Assembly (NCBI RefSeq): GCF_007859655.1
Contig: NZ_CP042304.1
Span: forward strand, 2,418,001 to 2,482,000
Length of the DNA stretch: 64,000 bases
Source of the DNA: Devosia ginsengisoli
Lineage (GTDB): Bacteria; Pseudomonadota; Alphaproteobacteria; Rhizobiales; Devosiaceae
Direction of reading: 5' to 3'
In this document: positions 1 through 7,969 of the stretch, one piece after another
How the letters are laid out: the number at the start of each line of letters is the position of its first letter
Numbering within the stretch: position 1 is the stretch's first letter
Program-made: the position numbers and the translations under genes
The notes under the pieces: generated by a model
What the model saw: the letters and a program-made list of their open reading frames with translations, nothing else
The model's database searches: none
Told to the model about the DNA's origin: nothing

Positions 1-620
1 CGCCAGCGCACGCGTTCGTAATGCGGATCTTTGTTGGAGGGGTCTTCGGCCGGCGTGAGCCCTGCCCCATCGACCACGGCACGCAGGGCGGAGGGGTCGA
101 TATCGAGCAGCGGGCGATGCACGCGTACGCCTTCGATCTCGGCCATACCACTCATGCCCTTGAGGCCCTCGATGCCGCTACCATGGGCCATGCGCATCAG
201 CACGGTTTCGGCCTGGTCCTGCAGGTGATGGGCGGTGAGCAACACGCTCGCGCCGTCCTCCGCCATTGCCGCGCTCATCAGGCGATAGCGGGCAATGCGG
301 GCCGCTTCCTGCACGCCGGTTGCCGGCTTGGCGCCGGTCCAGGCGAGGCCCCGCGCCGCAAGGCCGAGCGCCTTGGCAGCACCCAGCACCATGGCCACTT
401 CGCTTGCCGCTTCCCGGCGCAGGCCGTGATCGACCGAATAGACGATGAGCTTTGGTGCGCCAGACAGGCCCGCCGCCCAACGCTGGGCCAGCACCATCAG
501 GGCGAGGCTATCGGCCCCGCCCGATACGGCAAGACCAACGGCCTGTTCGCCGGCCACCGCTGCGAACAGGGCATTGAGCCCTGCCATGTCATCGATGGCG
601 GGGGTCAGGCGGGCGGGCAT
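1..620 (-). CDS. tilS: tRNA(Ile)-lysidine synthase TilS, 3' part outside window
   Basis: TilS modifies the wobble cytidine of the tRNA-Ile CAU anticodon to lysidine, using ATP and lysine, so that AUA is read as isoleucine. Reading the minus strand from ATG at 620 gives about 206 residues with the PP-loop ATPase motif SGGADS at residues 33-38, followed by the family pattern SVDHGLR and a later TAHHLQDQAET segment. The C-terminal part runs off the window edge. Its start overlaps the end of cpoB by 16 bases, so it is probably the last gene of the tol-pal transcript. The match to the N-terminal catalytic domain is clear. Confidence 0.93.
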   Translation of the reverse strand, partial: MPARLTPAIDDMAGLNALFAAVAGEQAVGLAVSGGADSLALMVLAQRWAAGLSGAPKLIVYSVDHGLRREAASEVAMVLGAAKALGLAARGLAWTGAKPATGVQEAARIARYRLMSAAMAEDGASVLLTAHHLQDQAETVLMRMAHGSGIEGLKGMSGMAEIEGVRVHRPLLDIDPSALRAVVDGAGLTPAEDPSNKDPHYERVRW

Positions 621-1692
621 TCGGCCCGTGTCTTCTCCTCGCCCAGCCGCGTCACGAAAGCCGGCGTGAGCGTGGTATAGCGCTTGTCGATCTCGGCAAA
701 GGTGCGGCAGGCGGTTTCGCGCTCGCCGGCACCCGACAGCGACATGCCCAGCTTGAGCAGCAGGTCGGGCGCCCGCGGGCTATCAGGCGTCTTCTGGAAC
801 GCGGCCAGCAACACTTCGGCCGCCTCGTCATAGGCGGCGCGCTGCAGCAGCACATCGCCCAGGAAATTGGCGGCATCGGGCGCCTGCTCACTATCAGGGT
901 AAAGCGACAGATACTGGCTGAACTGATCCTCGGCAAAGGCGTAATCGCCCGAGGTGAAGGCCTCGTAGCCGGCGGCGAACTGGGCATCGGCATCGGCATT
1001 GCCGGATTTGGGCGCGGTCGGATCGAAGCTCAGATTCATCGGCTGGCCGGTGGTGAGATCGACGCCTCCGGTCGCGCCAGTGCCTACCAGCGGATCGGCG
1101 GATTCGCCCAGCTCATCAGTGGGTGGCACGCTGCCATCATCGAATGTGGGATCGAACTCGGCCTCGCCGGGCAGCGGCTGCACGCCCTGCTCGGGAATAT
1201 CGGTGAGGGGAACGCCATTGGCGTCCACGGGCACACTATTGGCGTCCATGGGCGCGCCATTGGCATCAGCAGGCACGGCATTGGGGTCCTGCGGCAGCGC
1301 CTCGGGCTGCGTCACGCCGCCCGGTTGGGCTGCCGCCTCAGGTTTTGGGCCAGCACCGCCTTCCAGCGCCTGGAAGCGGAATTCATTGTCTTCCTGCATG
1401 CGGTTGAGGATTTCCTGCAGCTGGGTGAGCTGGAAGGTCAGGCCCTCGATCTGCCCGTTCTGCAGGCGCAACTGCTCTTCGAGCTGCTGGATACGCACCA
1501 TAAGCTGAGCGGCATCCTGCGCCTGGGCAACATGGATGCGCGCCGGCGCGGCATTGGTGAGGGTCAGCCCCCCAGTTCGGCCGGCGGCATGGGCGTCGTC
1601 TGCGCCGCCATGCCCGGAACGGTGATGCCGAGGGCGACGGCGAGCGTGCATAACGCAGTCCGTCCCCCCTTGAGAATGGCCGATAACTTCAA
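605..1692 (-). CDS. cpoB: Tol-Pal system protein CpoB (YbgF), apparent frameshift in signal peptide
   Basis: CpoB is a periplasmic partner of TolA that links cell-wall synthesis to outer-membrane constriction. The main frame shows a coiled coil (VRIQQLEEQLRLQNGQ), a proline-rich linker with a repeated six-residue unit (DANGVP-like), then C-terminal TPR units. The signal peptide (KLSAILKGG... ending GMAAQ) lies in another frame, starting at TTG 1692 behind the ribosome site GGAGGC. One extra base in the six-C run at 1568-1573 joins the two frames into about 362 residues. Without it the gene would have only a nonsense N-terminus. Indel error is my preferred reading. The gene follows pal. Confidence 0.88.
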
Positions 1693-1766
1693 ACGACGCC
1701 TCCAACGCGCGAAACCTGATCGCACCAACATGGTGCGGATAGAGGTGCGGATAAAGGGCAATTTTG

Positions 1767-1809
1767 GTGAAAAGAAAGCGCCCGGGCCAAATACTTGGCT
1801 CCGGGCGCT
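1767..1809 (-). terminator. Hairpin between pal and cpoB
   Basis: On the minus strand an AGCGCCCGG / CCGGGCGCT stem, extended inside by CCAA/TTGG, is followed by a T-rich tract (TTTCTTTTC). This looks like an intrinsic terminator or attenuator between pal and cpoB. It suggests that pal and the genes before it are expressed more strongly than cpoB and tilS. Confidence 0.65.
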
Positions 1810-1858
1810 ATTGCCTCCAGTTTGCACTGGATTCTCTCGGCCTTGCGGCCGTTATTTG

Positions 1859-2353
1859 TTACTGGACGACAGTGACCGCGCGGCGGTTCTGGCTCCAGCA
1901 GGAAATGTCGTTACAGATCGCCACCGGGCGTTCCTTGCCGAAGGACTGGCTGGTGATGCGGCCATTATTGACGCCACGCGACACCAGATAGTTCACCACG
2001 ACCGAGGCACGGCGGGCGCCCAGCGCGATATTGTATTCGCGGGTACCGCGCTCGTCGGCATGGCCTTCGATCATGATGCGGTAGTTCTGGTACTGGTTGA
2101 GCCAGGAGGCCTGCTTGTCGAGGGTGGCCATGGCTTCGGAGGTGAGGCTCGACGAATCGGTTTCGAAGAACACGCGGTCACCGACCGAAACAAGGAATTC
2201 CTGCTGACTGCCCGGCGCGCCGCCGCCCGGGCCGAGATTGCCGACACCGGTCGGCATGGTGTTGGGCGTGCGCGAACAGGCCGCGATGACCGCCACGAAA
2301 AGCAGCATCGCGACGGCGCGCAACGCGGTGTTGAGAGGTGCGGTGATGACCAC
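1859..2353 (-). CDS. pal: Peptidoglycan-associated lipoprotein Pal
   Basis: Pal is an outer-membrane lipoprotein that grips peptidoglycan and is moved by TolB and the TolQRA motor. The chosen GTG start at 2353 has AGGAG 7 bases upstream and gives 164 residues. A short hydrophobic signal ends in the lipobox VIAAC (lipid-carrying Cys26), followed by a linker and an OmpA-like domain with the DRVFFETDSSSL and IEGHADERGTREYN motifs and the NRRAVTV end. A longer reading from 2392 has no good ribosome site. It sits between tolB and cpoB, the usual order. Confidence 0.96.
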   Translation of the reverse strand: MVITAPLNTALRAVAMLLFVAVIAACSRTPNTMPTGVGNLGPGGGAPGSQQEFLVSVGDRVFFETDSSSLTSEAMATLDKQASWLNQYQNYRIMIEGHADERGTREYNIALGARRASVVVNYLVSRGVNNGRITSQSFGKERPVAICNDISCWSQNRRAVTVVQ

Positions 2354-2698
2354 GGGGAGGCTCCTGAAAGGCAACAATCTTAAGCACGGCATTTACCGCG
2401 CTTAATCTTAAGGCCGGGTTTTCCAGCGTGGTTAATCTTGTGCTATTCGGGCGTGAATGTGGCGGGAAACCGGGCTTTTTTGTGATGATGCCAGTTTGCC
2501 ACAGCGATGTGAGGCGATCACATTAAGGTTAAGTGGTCCGGGCGGAGCGCAAATGCGTTCCAACCACCGGCGCTTCCCGCGGACTTGATCCGCGGGTCAC
2601 TCTCAACACGGCGCGCGCTTCGACAGACCCGCGGATCAAGTCCGCGGGCGGCGATTGTGGGTGGGAGAGATGGCGTCTGGTTTGCGCCCCTTCGCCCC
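2354..2698. other. Intergenic region upstream of pal with TTAA-rich segment
   Basis: These 345 bases hold no convincing gene. The part next to pal is relatively AT-rich, with several TTAA tetramers (around 2403-2412, 2431 and 2523), and is the likely pal promoter. The part next to tolB holds the inverted repeat listed separately. I found no CtrA site with the N7 spacing here. Confidence 0.5.
2576..2648. repeat. 22-bp perfect inverted repeat, intergenic
   Basis: Arms at 2576-2597 and 2627-2648 are exact reverse complements (CCCGCGGACTTGATCCGCGG plus two bases), separated by 29 bases. Each arm is itself nearly palindromic (CCCGCGGA/TCCGCGGG). It lies between tolB and pal and resembles the short dispersed palindromic repeats common in alphaproteobacterial intergenic DNA. 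It could also act as a bidirectional RNA hairpin. Confidence 0.7.
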
Positions 2699-4009
2699 CT
2701 ACCCCCGCAGCCCCGACCAAGCCGGGTCGGACGCATAGCTTTCGGTGGGGATCGTGAGCAGGTTCCGGCCCCAGATATCGACGCTCATCAGCTTGGGGCC
2801 GTCATTGCCGCCCGGATCCTGGAAGAACATGATGACGCGGCCATTGGGTGCCCAGGTGGGGCCTTCGGCGTGGAAGCTGGAATAGAGCATGCGCTCGCCC
2901 GAGCCATCGGGGTTCATGATGCCGATGGAGAATTGGCCGCCGCCCTGGCGGGTGAAGGCGATCAGGTCGCCCTTGGGTGACCAGACCGGCGTGGAATAGA
3001 GCCCCTGCCCGAAGCTGATACGCTGCGCATTGCCGCCGCCCGAACCCATCATGTAGATCTGCGGCGAACCGCCCCGATCCGATTCAAAGACGATACGGCT
3101 GCCATCGGGCGAATAGGACGGGCCGGTATCGATGGCCGCGCCCGAAGTGAGCTGCTGCGGCTGGCCGCCGCCCGTACCCACGGCATAGATATTGGTGGCG
3201 CCGTTCTGCTCCACCGAAAAGGCCACCGTGCCGCCATCGGGCGAAAACCGCGGGGCGAAGGTCATGGCGCCGACATTGGCCAGCCGCTGCTGGCGGCCAG
3301 TGGACAGTTGCAGCAAATAGACCTGCGGATTGCCATCGGCGAAATTCATATAGGTGACCATGTCGCCATTGGGCGCGAAGCGCGGCGTCATCGCCATGGT
3401 CGCGCCATCGGTCAGATACTGCACATTGGCGCCATCCTGATCCATGATGGCGAGGCGCCGCACACGGTTGGCCTTGGGACCGCTTTCGGCGGTGTAGATG
3501 ACCCTGGTATCGAAATAGCCGGTGCTGCCGGCCAGCGATTCATAGATCGCGTCGGAAATGATATGGGCGACGCGACGGCTGGAATTGGGATCGGTATTGT
3601 AGCTCTTGCCGACCACCTGGGCCGCCTGCTGGGTATCCCAGACCCGCACCGACGACGAGATCTGCCCGCCGCGCTCGACCCCGCCCATGACAAGCGCATC
3701 GACATTGGCCGTACGCCAGGTGTTGAAATCGGGCGTGTTGTTGACGTCGCCCACCTGCACCGGCAGCGAAGCCGGATCGAGCGGCAGGAACAGGCCGGAG
3801 CGGCGCAGGTTGTTGCGCACGATCTCGGCGATTTCCTTGCCGAAGGCCGGATCGGATGAGGCGAAATCGGGAATGGCGATGGGCAGGGGCTGGAAATTGG
3901 CGCCTTCCACCACGATGCGCAATTGCGCCATCGCCATCGAGGAGCCGGCCAGCAGGGCCCCGCCGGCCAGGCCGAGCTTGAGCGCATTGCGCCGTGTGAT
4001 GAGGGTCAT
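2699..4009 (-). CDS. tolB: Tol-Pal translocation protein TolB
   Basis: TolB is the periplasmic beta-propeller that binds Pal and TolA. The second ATG, at 4009, has GGAG with a good spacer and gives 436 residues. The ATG at 4021 lies too close to its GGAG. The signal peptide contains TRRNALKLGLAGGALLAG and ends at AMA-Q; the paired arginines resemble a Tat signal. Then come the TolB N-terminal domain (about 30-160) and WD40-like PD40 repeats with the recurring FAPNGD, FSPDGG, YSPDGS, WSPKGD and WAPNGR blades. The length is normal. It lies 57 bases after tolA. Confidence 0.96.
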   Translation of the reverse strand: MTLITRRNALKLGLAGGALLAGSSMAMAQLRIVVEGANFQPLPIAIPDFASSDPAFGKEIAEIVRNNLRRSGLFLPLDPASLPVQVGDVNNTPDFNTWRTANVDALVMGGVERGGQISSSVRVWDTQQAAQVVGKSYNTDPNSSRRVAHIISDAIYESLAGSTGYFDTRVIYTAESGPKANRVRRLAIMDQDGANVQYLTDGATMAMTPRFAPNGDMVTYMNFADGNPQVYLLQLSTGRQQRLANVGAMTFAPRFSPDGGTVAFSVEQNGATNIYAVGTGGGQPQQLTSGAAIDTGPSYSPDGSRIVFESDRGGSPQIYMMGSGGGNAQRISFGQGLYSTPVWSPKGDLIAFTRQGGGQFSIGIMNPDGSGERMLYSSFHAEGPTWAPNGRVIMFFQDPGGNDGPKLMSVDIWGRNLLTIPTESYASDPAWSGLRG

Positions 4010-4066
4010 GTTCGTCTCCATTCTCCGCCGGGGCCATTCTGGCCACGCGACGCATCAAGTTCAAAA

Positions 4067-5182
4067 TCAGGGCCGCAGTTCCACATCGATCTGCCGCCAT
4101 TCGTCATATGCAGCCGCCGACAGGCGGTAGGGTCCGCAATTTCTCACCGCACTCTGCGCCGCCCGGGCAATTGATCTGCCGGCCAGCGAGTCATCGGCCG
4201 AGATGATGGCCGGCGTGCCATTGACCGAGCCGTCCGGGTTGAGGCTCACCATCAGCCGCACATTGAGGCCGCTGTTGATGTCGCTGGGCAACAGGTTCCA
4301 GCATTGCTTGATCTGGCCCACCAGCCCGTCGATTTCCGACCGGCTGAGCCGCGCCGACGTACCACCAGTATCGCCCAGCGTCGGCGTACCGCCCTGCCCG
4401 GTCGTGCCGCCGGTGGTGTTGTCCGTGTTGATGATGGCAGAAATATCGTCGGCCAGCGACGCATCGAGCTGCGGCGTCGACGGTTGCTGGGCCTGCGCAG
4501 CCGCGGCCTGGCGCTTGCGCTCCTCTTCCTCGCGCTTCTTGCGCTCGGCTTCGGCCGCGGCGAATTGCTGGCGTTTCTGTTCCAGATTGGTCGGCCGGCT
4601 CGCCGGCACAGGCGCGGCCACCTGCGGGGTAGGCGGCTCGGGCACGGGTTCCGGTGCAGGCTCGGGTTCTGGCTCCGGCGTGGGTTCGGGGGTTGGCTCG
4701 GGCGTCGGAGCCGGGGTTGGTTCAGGCGCCGGGGCAGGCCGCGTCGCCGGCACCGGCGGCGCCACCGGCTCAGGCGTCGGTTCAGGCTCGGGGGCCGGTG
4801 TGGGTTCGGGCGCGGGAGCCGGCTCGGGTTCGGGCACAGGCTCGGGTTCCGGGGCGGCTTCCGGCGCCGGGGCGGTATTGGTCACCGGGGCCGGCGTCGG
4901 CACATCTGCCGGCGACGGGGTGACCTGGTCTTCTTCGGTATTGCCCGTGGGCTGGGCCAGTTCGGCCACTTGATCGTCCTCGACGATGGAGGGCGTATTG
5001 GTATCGACGATTTCGCTGTCGAGCTGGCCGGCGCGGATATTGGAGAATTCCTCGATCGGCACGAGATCGACCGAAATCGACTCCACGGCAGGCGTCAGCG
5101 GCTCGGTAAACCCCAGATTGATGAGGCCGATTGTCAGCAGGACGATATGGGCGACGATCGATACCGAAAGGCCGGTGCGCAC
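4067..5182 (-). CDS. tolA: TolA-like energy-transducing protein
   Basis: TolA spans the periplasm from the inner membrane to Pal, TolB and CpoB. The 371-residue product has one N-terminal membrane helix (about 5-25), a very long Pro/Glu/Ala repeat (PEPEPAPAPEPTP-like, about 95-185) in place of the usual helical stalk, a short charged helix (AAAEAERKKREEEERKRQAAAA), and a C-terminal TonB/TolA-like domain starting around 260 (SEIDGLVGQIKQCWNL). The repeat region may be elongated or variable. It begins only 4 bases after the tolR stop and belongs to the tolQRAB-pal cluster. Confidence 0.92.
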   Translation of the reverse strand: MRTGLSVSIVAHIVLLTIGLINLGFTEPLTPAVESISVDLVPIEEFSNIRAGQLDSEIVDTNTPSIVEDDQVAELAQPTGNTEEDQVTPSPADVPTPAPVTNTAPAPEAAPEPEPVPEPEPAPAPEPTPAPEPEPTPEPVAPPVPATRPAPAPEPTPAPTPEPTPEPTPEPEPEPAPEPVPEPPTPQVAAPVPASRPTNLEQKRQQFAAAEAERKKREEEERKRQAAAAQAQQPSTPQLDASLADDISAIINTDNTTGGTTGQGGTPTLGDTGGTSARLSRSEIDGLVGQIKQCWNLLPSDINSGLNVRLMVSLNPDGSVNGTPAIISADDSLAGRSIARAAQSAVRNCGPYRLSAAAYDEWRQIDVELRP

Positions 5183-5186
5183 TGGA

Positions 5187-5636
5187 CTAGCCCGGTTCCC
5201 GCTCGGTGATGAGCCCGATCTTGGTAAAGCCGGCAGCCGAGAGAATGCCCATGACGCGCATCACCGAGCCGTAATTGGCGCTGGTATCGCCGCGCAGGAA
5301 GATGCGGTCCTCGGTGCCATTGGTCGCCTTTGAGGTGACCGTGTTGACCAGATCGGTTTCGGCCACCACGTCCTCATCGACATAGATCATGCCCTCGGGC
5401 GTCACCGCGACGGTGATCGGCTGGCTCTGGCTCGGCATTTCATTGGCGGCGGTCTTGGGCAGGTCGATCGGCACGCCCGATGTCATCATCGGCGCGGCCA
5501 CCATGAAGATGATGAGCAGCACCAGCATGACGTCGACCATCGGCGTCACGTTGATCTCGCTCATGATCGCCCGGCTCTTGCGGCGCCGGCGGCGACCGCC
5601 GCCGCCTCCACCGCCTGCTGCGGCACCCATGCCCAT
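5187..5636 (-). CDS. tolR: ExbD/TolR family proton-channel subunit TolR
   Basis: TolR forms the proton channel with TolQ. The ATG at 5636, one base after the tolQ stop and 9 bases after AAGGA, gives 149 residues; a longer start would lie inside tolQ. A Gly-rich and Arg-rich cytoplasmic tail (G7 then RRRRRK) leads to one membrane helix (about 34-52) carrying the conserved proton-binding Asp35 in TPMVDVMLVLL. A periplasmic ExbD fold follows. The poly-Gly stretch is odd but intact. Confidence 0.96.
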   Translation of the reverse strand: MGMGAAAGGGGGGGRRRRRKSRAIMSEINVTPMVDVMLVLLIIFMVAAPMMTSGVPIDLPKTAANEMPSQSQPITVAVTPEGMIYVDEDVVAETDLVNTVTSKATNGTEDRIFLRGDTSANYGSVMRVMGILSAAGFTKIGLITEREPG

Positions 5637-5637
5637 G

Positions 5638-6348
5638 CTAGCGGTTCCTTGCTTCGAGCTGGCGGCTGAGAATGGTCGAGAACTCGTCGGCAAAGCCTTC
5701 CAGCCGCCCGATCATCTTGCCGGCATCGGAACTCAGCTTGTTATAGGCGATAACCGCCGGAATGGCCGCGACGAGGCCGATGGCCGTGGCGAACAAGGCT
5801 TCGGCAATGGGGCCGGCGACCACGGCCAGATTGGTGCTCGACGAGGCGGCAATGGCGGTAAAGGCATTCATGATGCCCCAGACCGTACCGAACAGGCCAA
5901 TGAACGGGCCGGCCGAACCGATGGTAGCCAGGAAGCCAAGGCGCTTTTCGAGATGCTCGCTCTCGCGGGCAATGGCCACATCAAGCACCTTGTCGAGGCG
6001 TTGCTGCATGCCCACGAAGCTGGCGGCATTCTGCTCGTGGCTGCGCTTCCACTCCTTCATGGCGGCGACGAAGACGGCGCCCAGCCCGCCCGAGGCCCGT
6101 TCGGACTGCTGCTGATAGAGCTCTTCCAGCGACTGGCCGGACCAGAACACGCGCTCGAAGCGGTTCATCTCCGCCTGGGTGCGGCGATAGGTGATGGTCT
6201 TGTCGACAATGATGGCCCAGCACCAGATCGAGGCGCCCAACAGGCCAAGCATCACCGCCTTGACCACCAGGTCGGCGGCCCAGAACAGCCCCCAGATGGA
6301 TAAATCGGCGTGCGGGGCAACCGCCCCCACAGCGTCCATGGCTTCCAT
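5638..6348 (-). CDS. tolQ: TolQ proton-channel protein
   Basis: TolQ is the inner-membrane MotA/TolQ/ExbB component that drives the Tol machine. The ATG at 6348, behind AAAGGGA, gives 236 residues. There are three membrane helices (about 25-45, 145-170 and 185-210), with the family signature GSAGPFIGLFGTVWGIMNAF and a polar-lined third helix (GPIAEALFATAIGLVAAIPAV). It heads tolQRAB-pal. The usual upstream neighbour ybgC is present, but a CHRD gene on the other strand separates them. Confidence 0.96.
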   Translation of the reverse strand: MEAMDAVGAVAPHADLSIWGLFWAADLVVKAVMLGLLGASIWCWAIIVDKTITYRRTQAEMNRFERVFWSGQSLEELYQQQSERASGGLGAVFVAAMKEWKRSHEQNAASFVGMQQRLDKVLDVAIARESEHLEKRLGFLATIGSAGPFIGLFGTVWGIMNAFTAIAASSSTNLAVVAGPIAEALFATAIGLVAAIPAVIAYNKLSSDAGKMIGRLEGFADEFSTILSRQLEARNR

Positions 6349-6610
6349 GTCGTGATCCCTTTCGGCCCGGTTCGCGCACCCGACCCTCAAACATCAGGCG
6401 ATGGGGTCGAAATCTGTCAAAATTAAGAGAAATGCCCCGAGAACCGGCCCTTTGCTGGATGGCTCCCGGACACGTGTCCGCTTTGCCGCAATTATGGTCA
6501 AGAAGAGGTTAAGAAAGAGAGTCGGGGCAACAAGTTGTGAAGGAACGTCATCCCCTGGAGCCCGTTGAGCGGCAGGCGCCGTTCCCGGCGCATTCCACAG
6601 GAGGAAGCTC
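6349..6610. promoter_or_regulatory. Divergent promoter region, tolQ and CHRD gene
   Basis: A 262-base space between the divergent tolQ (minus) and CHRD (plus) genes. It is less GC-rich than its surroundings and contains TTAAG-type segments near 6424 and 6509. No reading frame is convincing. It must carry promoters for both directions, but I cannot fix exact boxes. Confidence 0.45.
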
Positions 6611-7048
6611 ATGACGATCCGTATCGCGTCCCTGGCCGCCATCACGTCGGTCGCAATGCTGCTGGCCGCTCCGGCTTATGCCGAAATGCTCAACATGACG
6701 GCCGAGCTTACCGGGGCCGCCGAGGTTCCCGCCAATGATTCCGCCGGCACGGGCACGCTCGAAGCCACCTATGACACCGAGACCATGATGTTCACCTGGA
6801 CGGTCAACTATGAGGGGCTGACCGGCGATGCCACCGCCGCGCATTTCCACGGACCTGCCGCTGCCGACGCCACGGCCGGCCCGGTTATCCCGATCGATGG
6901 CGATCTCGCCAGCCCGATCGAAGGCTCGGCCACGCTGACCGAGGAACAGGCCACCCAGCTCCAGGATGGCATGTGGTATTTCAACGTCCACACCGCCGAA
7001 TATCCCGATGGCGAAATCCGCGGCCAGGTAACGGCTGCGGCGATGTAG
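6611..7048 (+). CDS. Secreted CHRD-domain protein
   Basis: A 145-residue product with a Sec signal peptide (cleavage near AYA-E, residues 23-25) and one CHRD domain. The visible CHRD pattern includes LTGAAEVPANDSAGTG near the start, HFHGPAA in the middle and YFNVHTAEYPDGEIRGQV at the end. CHRD proteins are exported beta-rich proteins of unclear bacterial function. The ribosome site AGGAGG precedes the ATG. The gene runs opposite to, and sits between, ybgC and tolQ, and ends in a strong hairpin, so it is its own transcription unit. Confidence 0.9.
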   Translation: MTIRIASLAAITSVAMLLAAPAYAEMLNMTAELTGAAEVPANDSAGTGTLEATYDTETMMFTWTVNYEGLTGDATAAHFHGPAAADATAGPVIPIDGDLASPIEGSATLTEEQATQLQDGMWYFNVHTAEYPDGEIRGQVTAAAM

Positions 7049-7049
7049 C

Positions 7050-7080
7050 AGAAGGGGACCGTCAGTCGGTCCCCTTTTTA
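7050..7080. terminator. Bidirectional terminator between CHRD gene and ybgC
   Basis: A perfect stem AAGGGGACCG / CGGTCCCCTT with loop TCAGT, followed on the plus strand by TTTTTA and on the minus strand by TTCTGC. It ends the CHRD transcript. The ybgC stop codon (7062-7064) lies at the stem-loop boundary, so it probably also ends the ruv-ybgC transcript. Confidence 0.85.
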
Positions 7081-7466
7081 TCGGCAAGCGCCCTGATGGC
7101 GGCGGGCATCCGTGCGGCGCCGCCACTGGTCCTGATGGCCACGACGATCACGCTGGCGCGCGTCAACACTACGCCGTCACGTAAAATTGTCTGCGCCAGC
7201 GTCAGCCGTGCGCCGCTGACAGCGGCGATTTCGGTGGTGACATCAAGCAGATCATCGATATGGGCGGCGCCATCGAAGGCGATTTCCATGGAGCGGACGG
7301 CAAAGGCGATACCTTCGGCTGCCAGCTCGGAATGATGGATGCCCTCGTCGCGCAGGAATTCGGTGCGGCCGCGCTCGAAGAATTTGAGGTAGGCCGCGTG
7401 ATAGACATTGCCGGAAAAATCGGTGTCTTCGTAATAGATGCGGACGGGGAAGCTGTGCCGGGTCAC
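7062..7466 (-). CDS. ybgC: Acyl-CoA thioesterase YbgC
   Basis: A 134-residue hot-dog-fold thioesterase commonly linked to tol-pal genes. The active-site signature YYEDTDFSGNVYHAAYLKFFER lies at residues 11-32, with catalytic Asp16. It starts at GTG and overlaps the nudix gene stop by four bases (GTGA), so translation is coupled to the ruv operon rather than to tolQ. Confidence 0.95.
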   Translation of the reverse strand: MTRHSFPVRIYYEDTDFSGNVYHAAYLKFFERGRTEFLRDEGIHHSELAAEGIAFAVRSMEIAFDGAAHIDDLLDVTTEIAAVSGARLTLAQTILRDGVVLTRASVIVVAIRTSGGAARMPAAIRALADKKGTD

Positions 7467-7969
7467 TCCACCGCCTCGCCTTCGTGGAACACGACATGTT
7501 CCGGCACGCCGGACAGCGCGCGCAGTCGCGCCGGCAGCCAGGGCGGCAGCAGGTTGGCGTCTTTCAGCGCCGGCCCTTCGAGCGGCAGCCAGGAGAATTG
7601 CAGCAAATGCCCCTCATCCTCGCGCACGAGGAAAGGCTGCTGGCCGCCCGGCCGCACATTATCGGGCAGTTCGATGGCATAGATGAAGCCGAGCTCGTGA
7701 TAGCGGTCGCCCTCGCGGCCATAAAAACTCTCCGAGGTGAAGAGCAGCGGGCCGATCTCGACCGGCATGACCAGTTCCTCGGCCATTTCGCGCACCAGCG
7801 CCACATTGCTGGGCTCGCCCATCTCGACGCGACCGCCCGGCAGCATGCAATAGCTGTCATGGTCCTCACGGCAGACCAGCACATGCCCATCGCGCATGGC
7901 CACACCGGCCACGCGATAGTTGAAACAGGTGCCCCCGACCGGAAAGCTCAGCAGGATGCGCTGGTTCAT
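7463..7969 (-). CDS. NUDIX hydrolase
   Basis: A 168-residue NUDIX protein. The NUDIX box is visible as [21 protein letters not shown] (about residues 45-65), which fits GX5EX7REUXEE. NUDIX enzymes cleave nucleoside diphosphates linked to another group; the substrate cannot be told from the sequence. It overlaps ruvB by four bases (ATGA) upstream and ybgC by four bases downstream, placing it in the middle of a translationally coupled operon. Confidence 0.92.
   Translation of the reverse strand: MNQRILLSFPVGGTCFNYRVAGVAMRDGHVLVCREDHDSYCMLPGGRVEMGEPSNVALVREMAEELVMPVEIGPLLFTSESFYGREGDRYHELGFIYAIELPDNVRPGGQQPFLVREDEGHLLQFSWLPLEGPALKDANLLPPWLPARLRALSGVPEHVVFHEGEAVE

Noticed and set aside
605..1705. 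cpoB starting in the TPR frame at 1705
   Set aside because: That N-terminus (Arg/His-rich) has no signal peptide and the family is periplasmic; the signal in the other frame fits.
2354..2698. CtrA site upstream of pal
   Set aside because: TTAA tetramers occur, but none has the N7 spacing.
4203..4973. Plus-strand frame rich in Gly/Ser/Val
   Set aside because: Antisense shadow of the tolA Pro/Glu repeat, which reads as GSGSGVGSG on the other strand.
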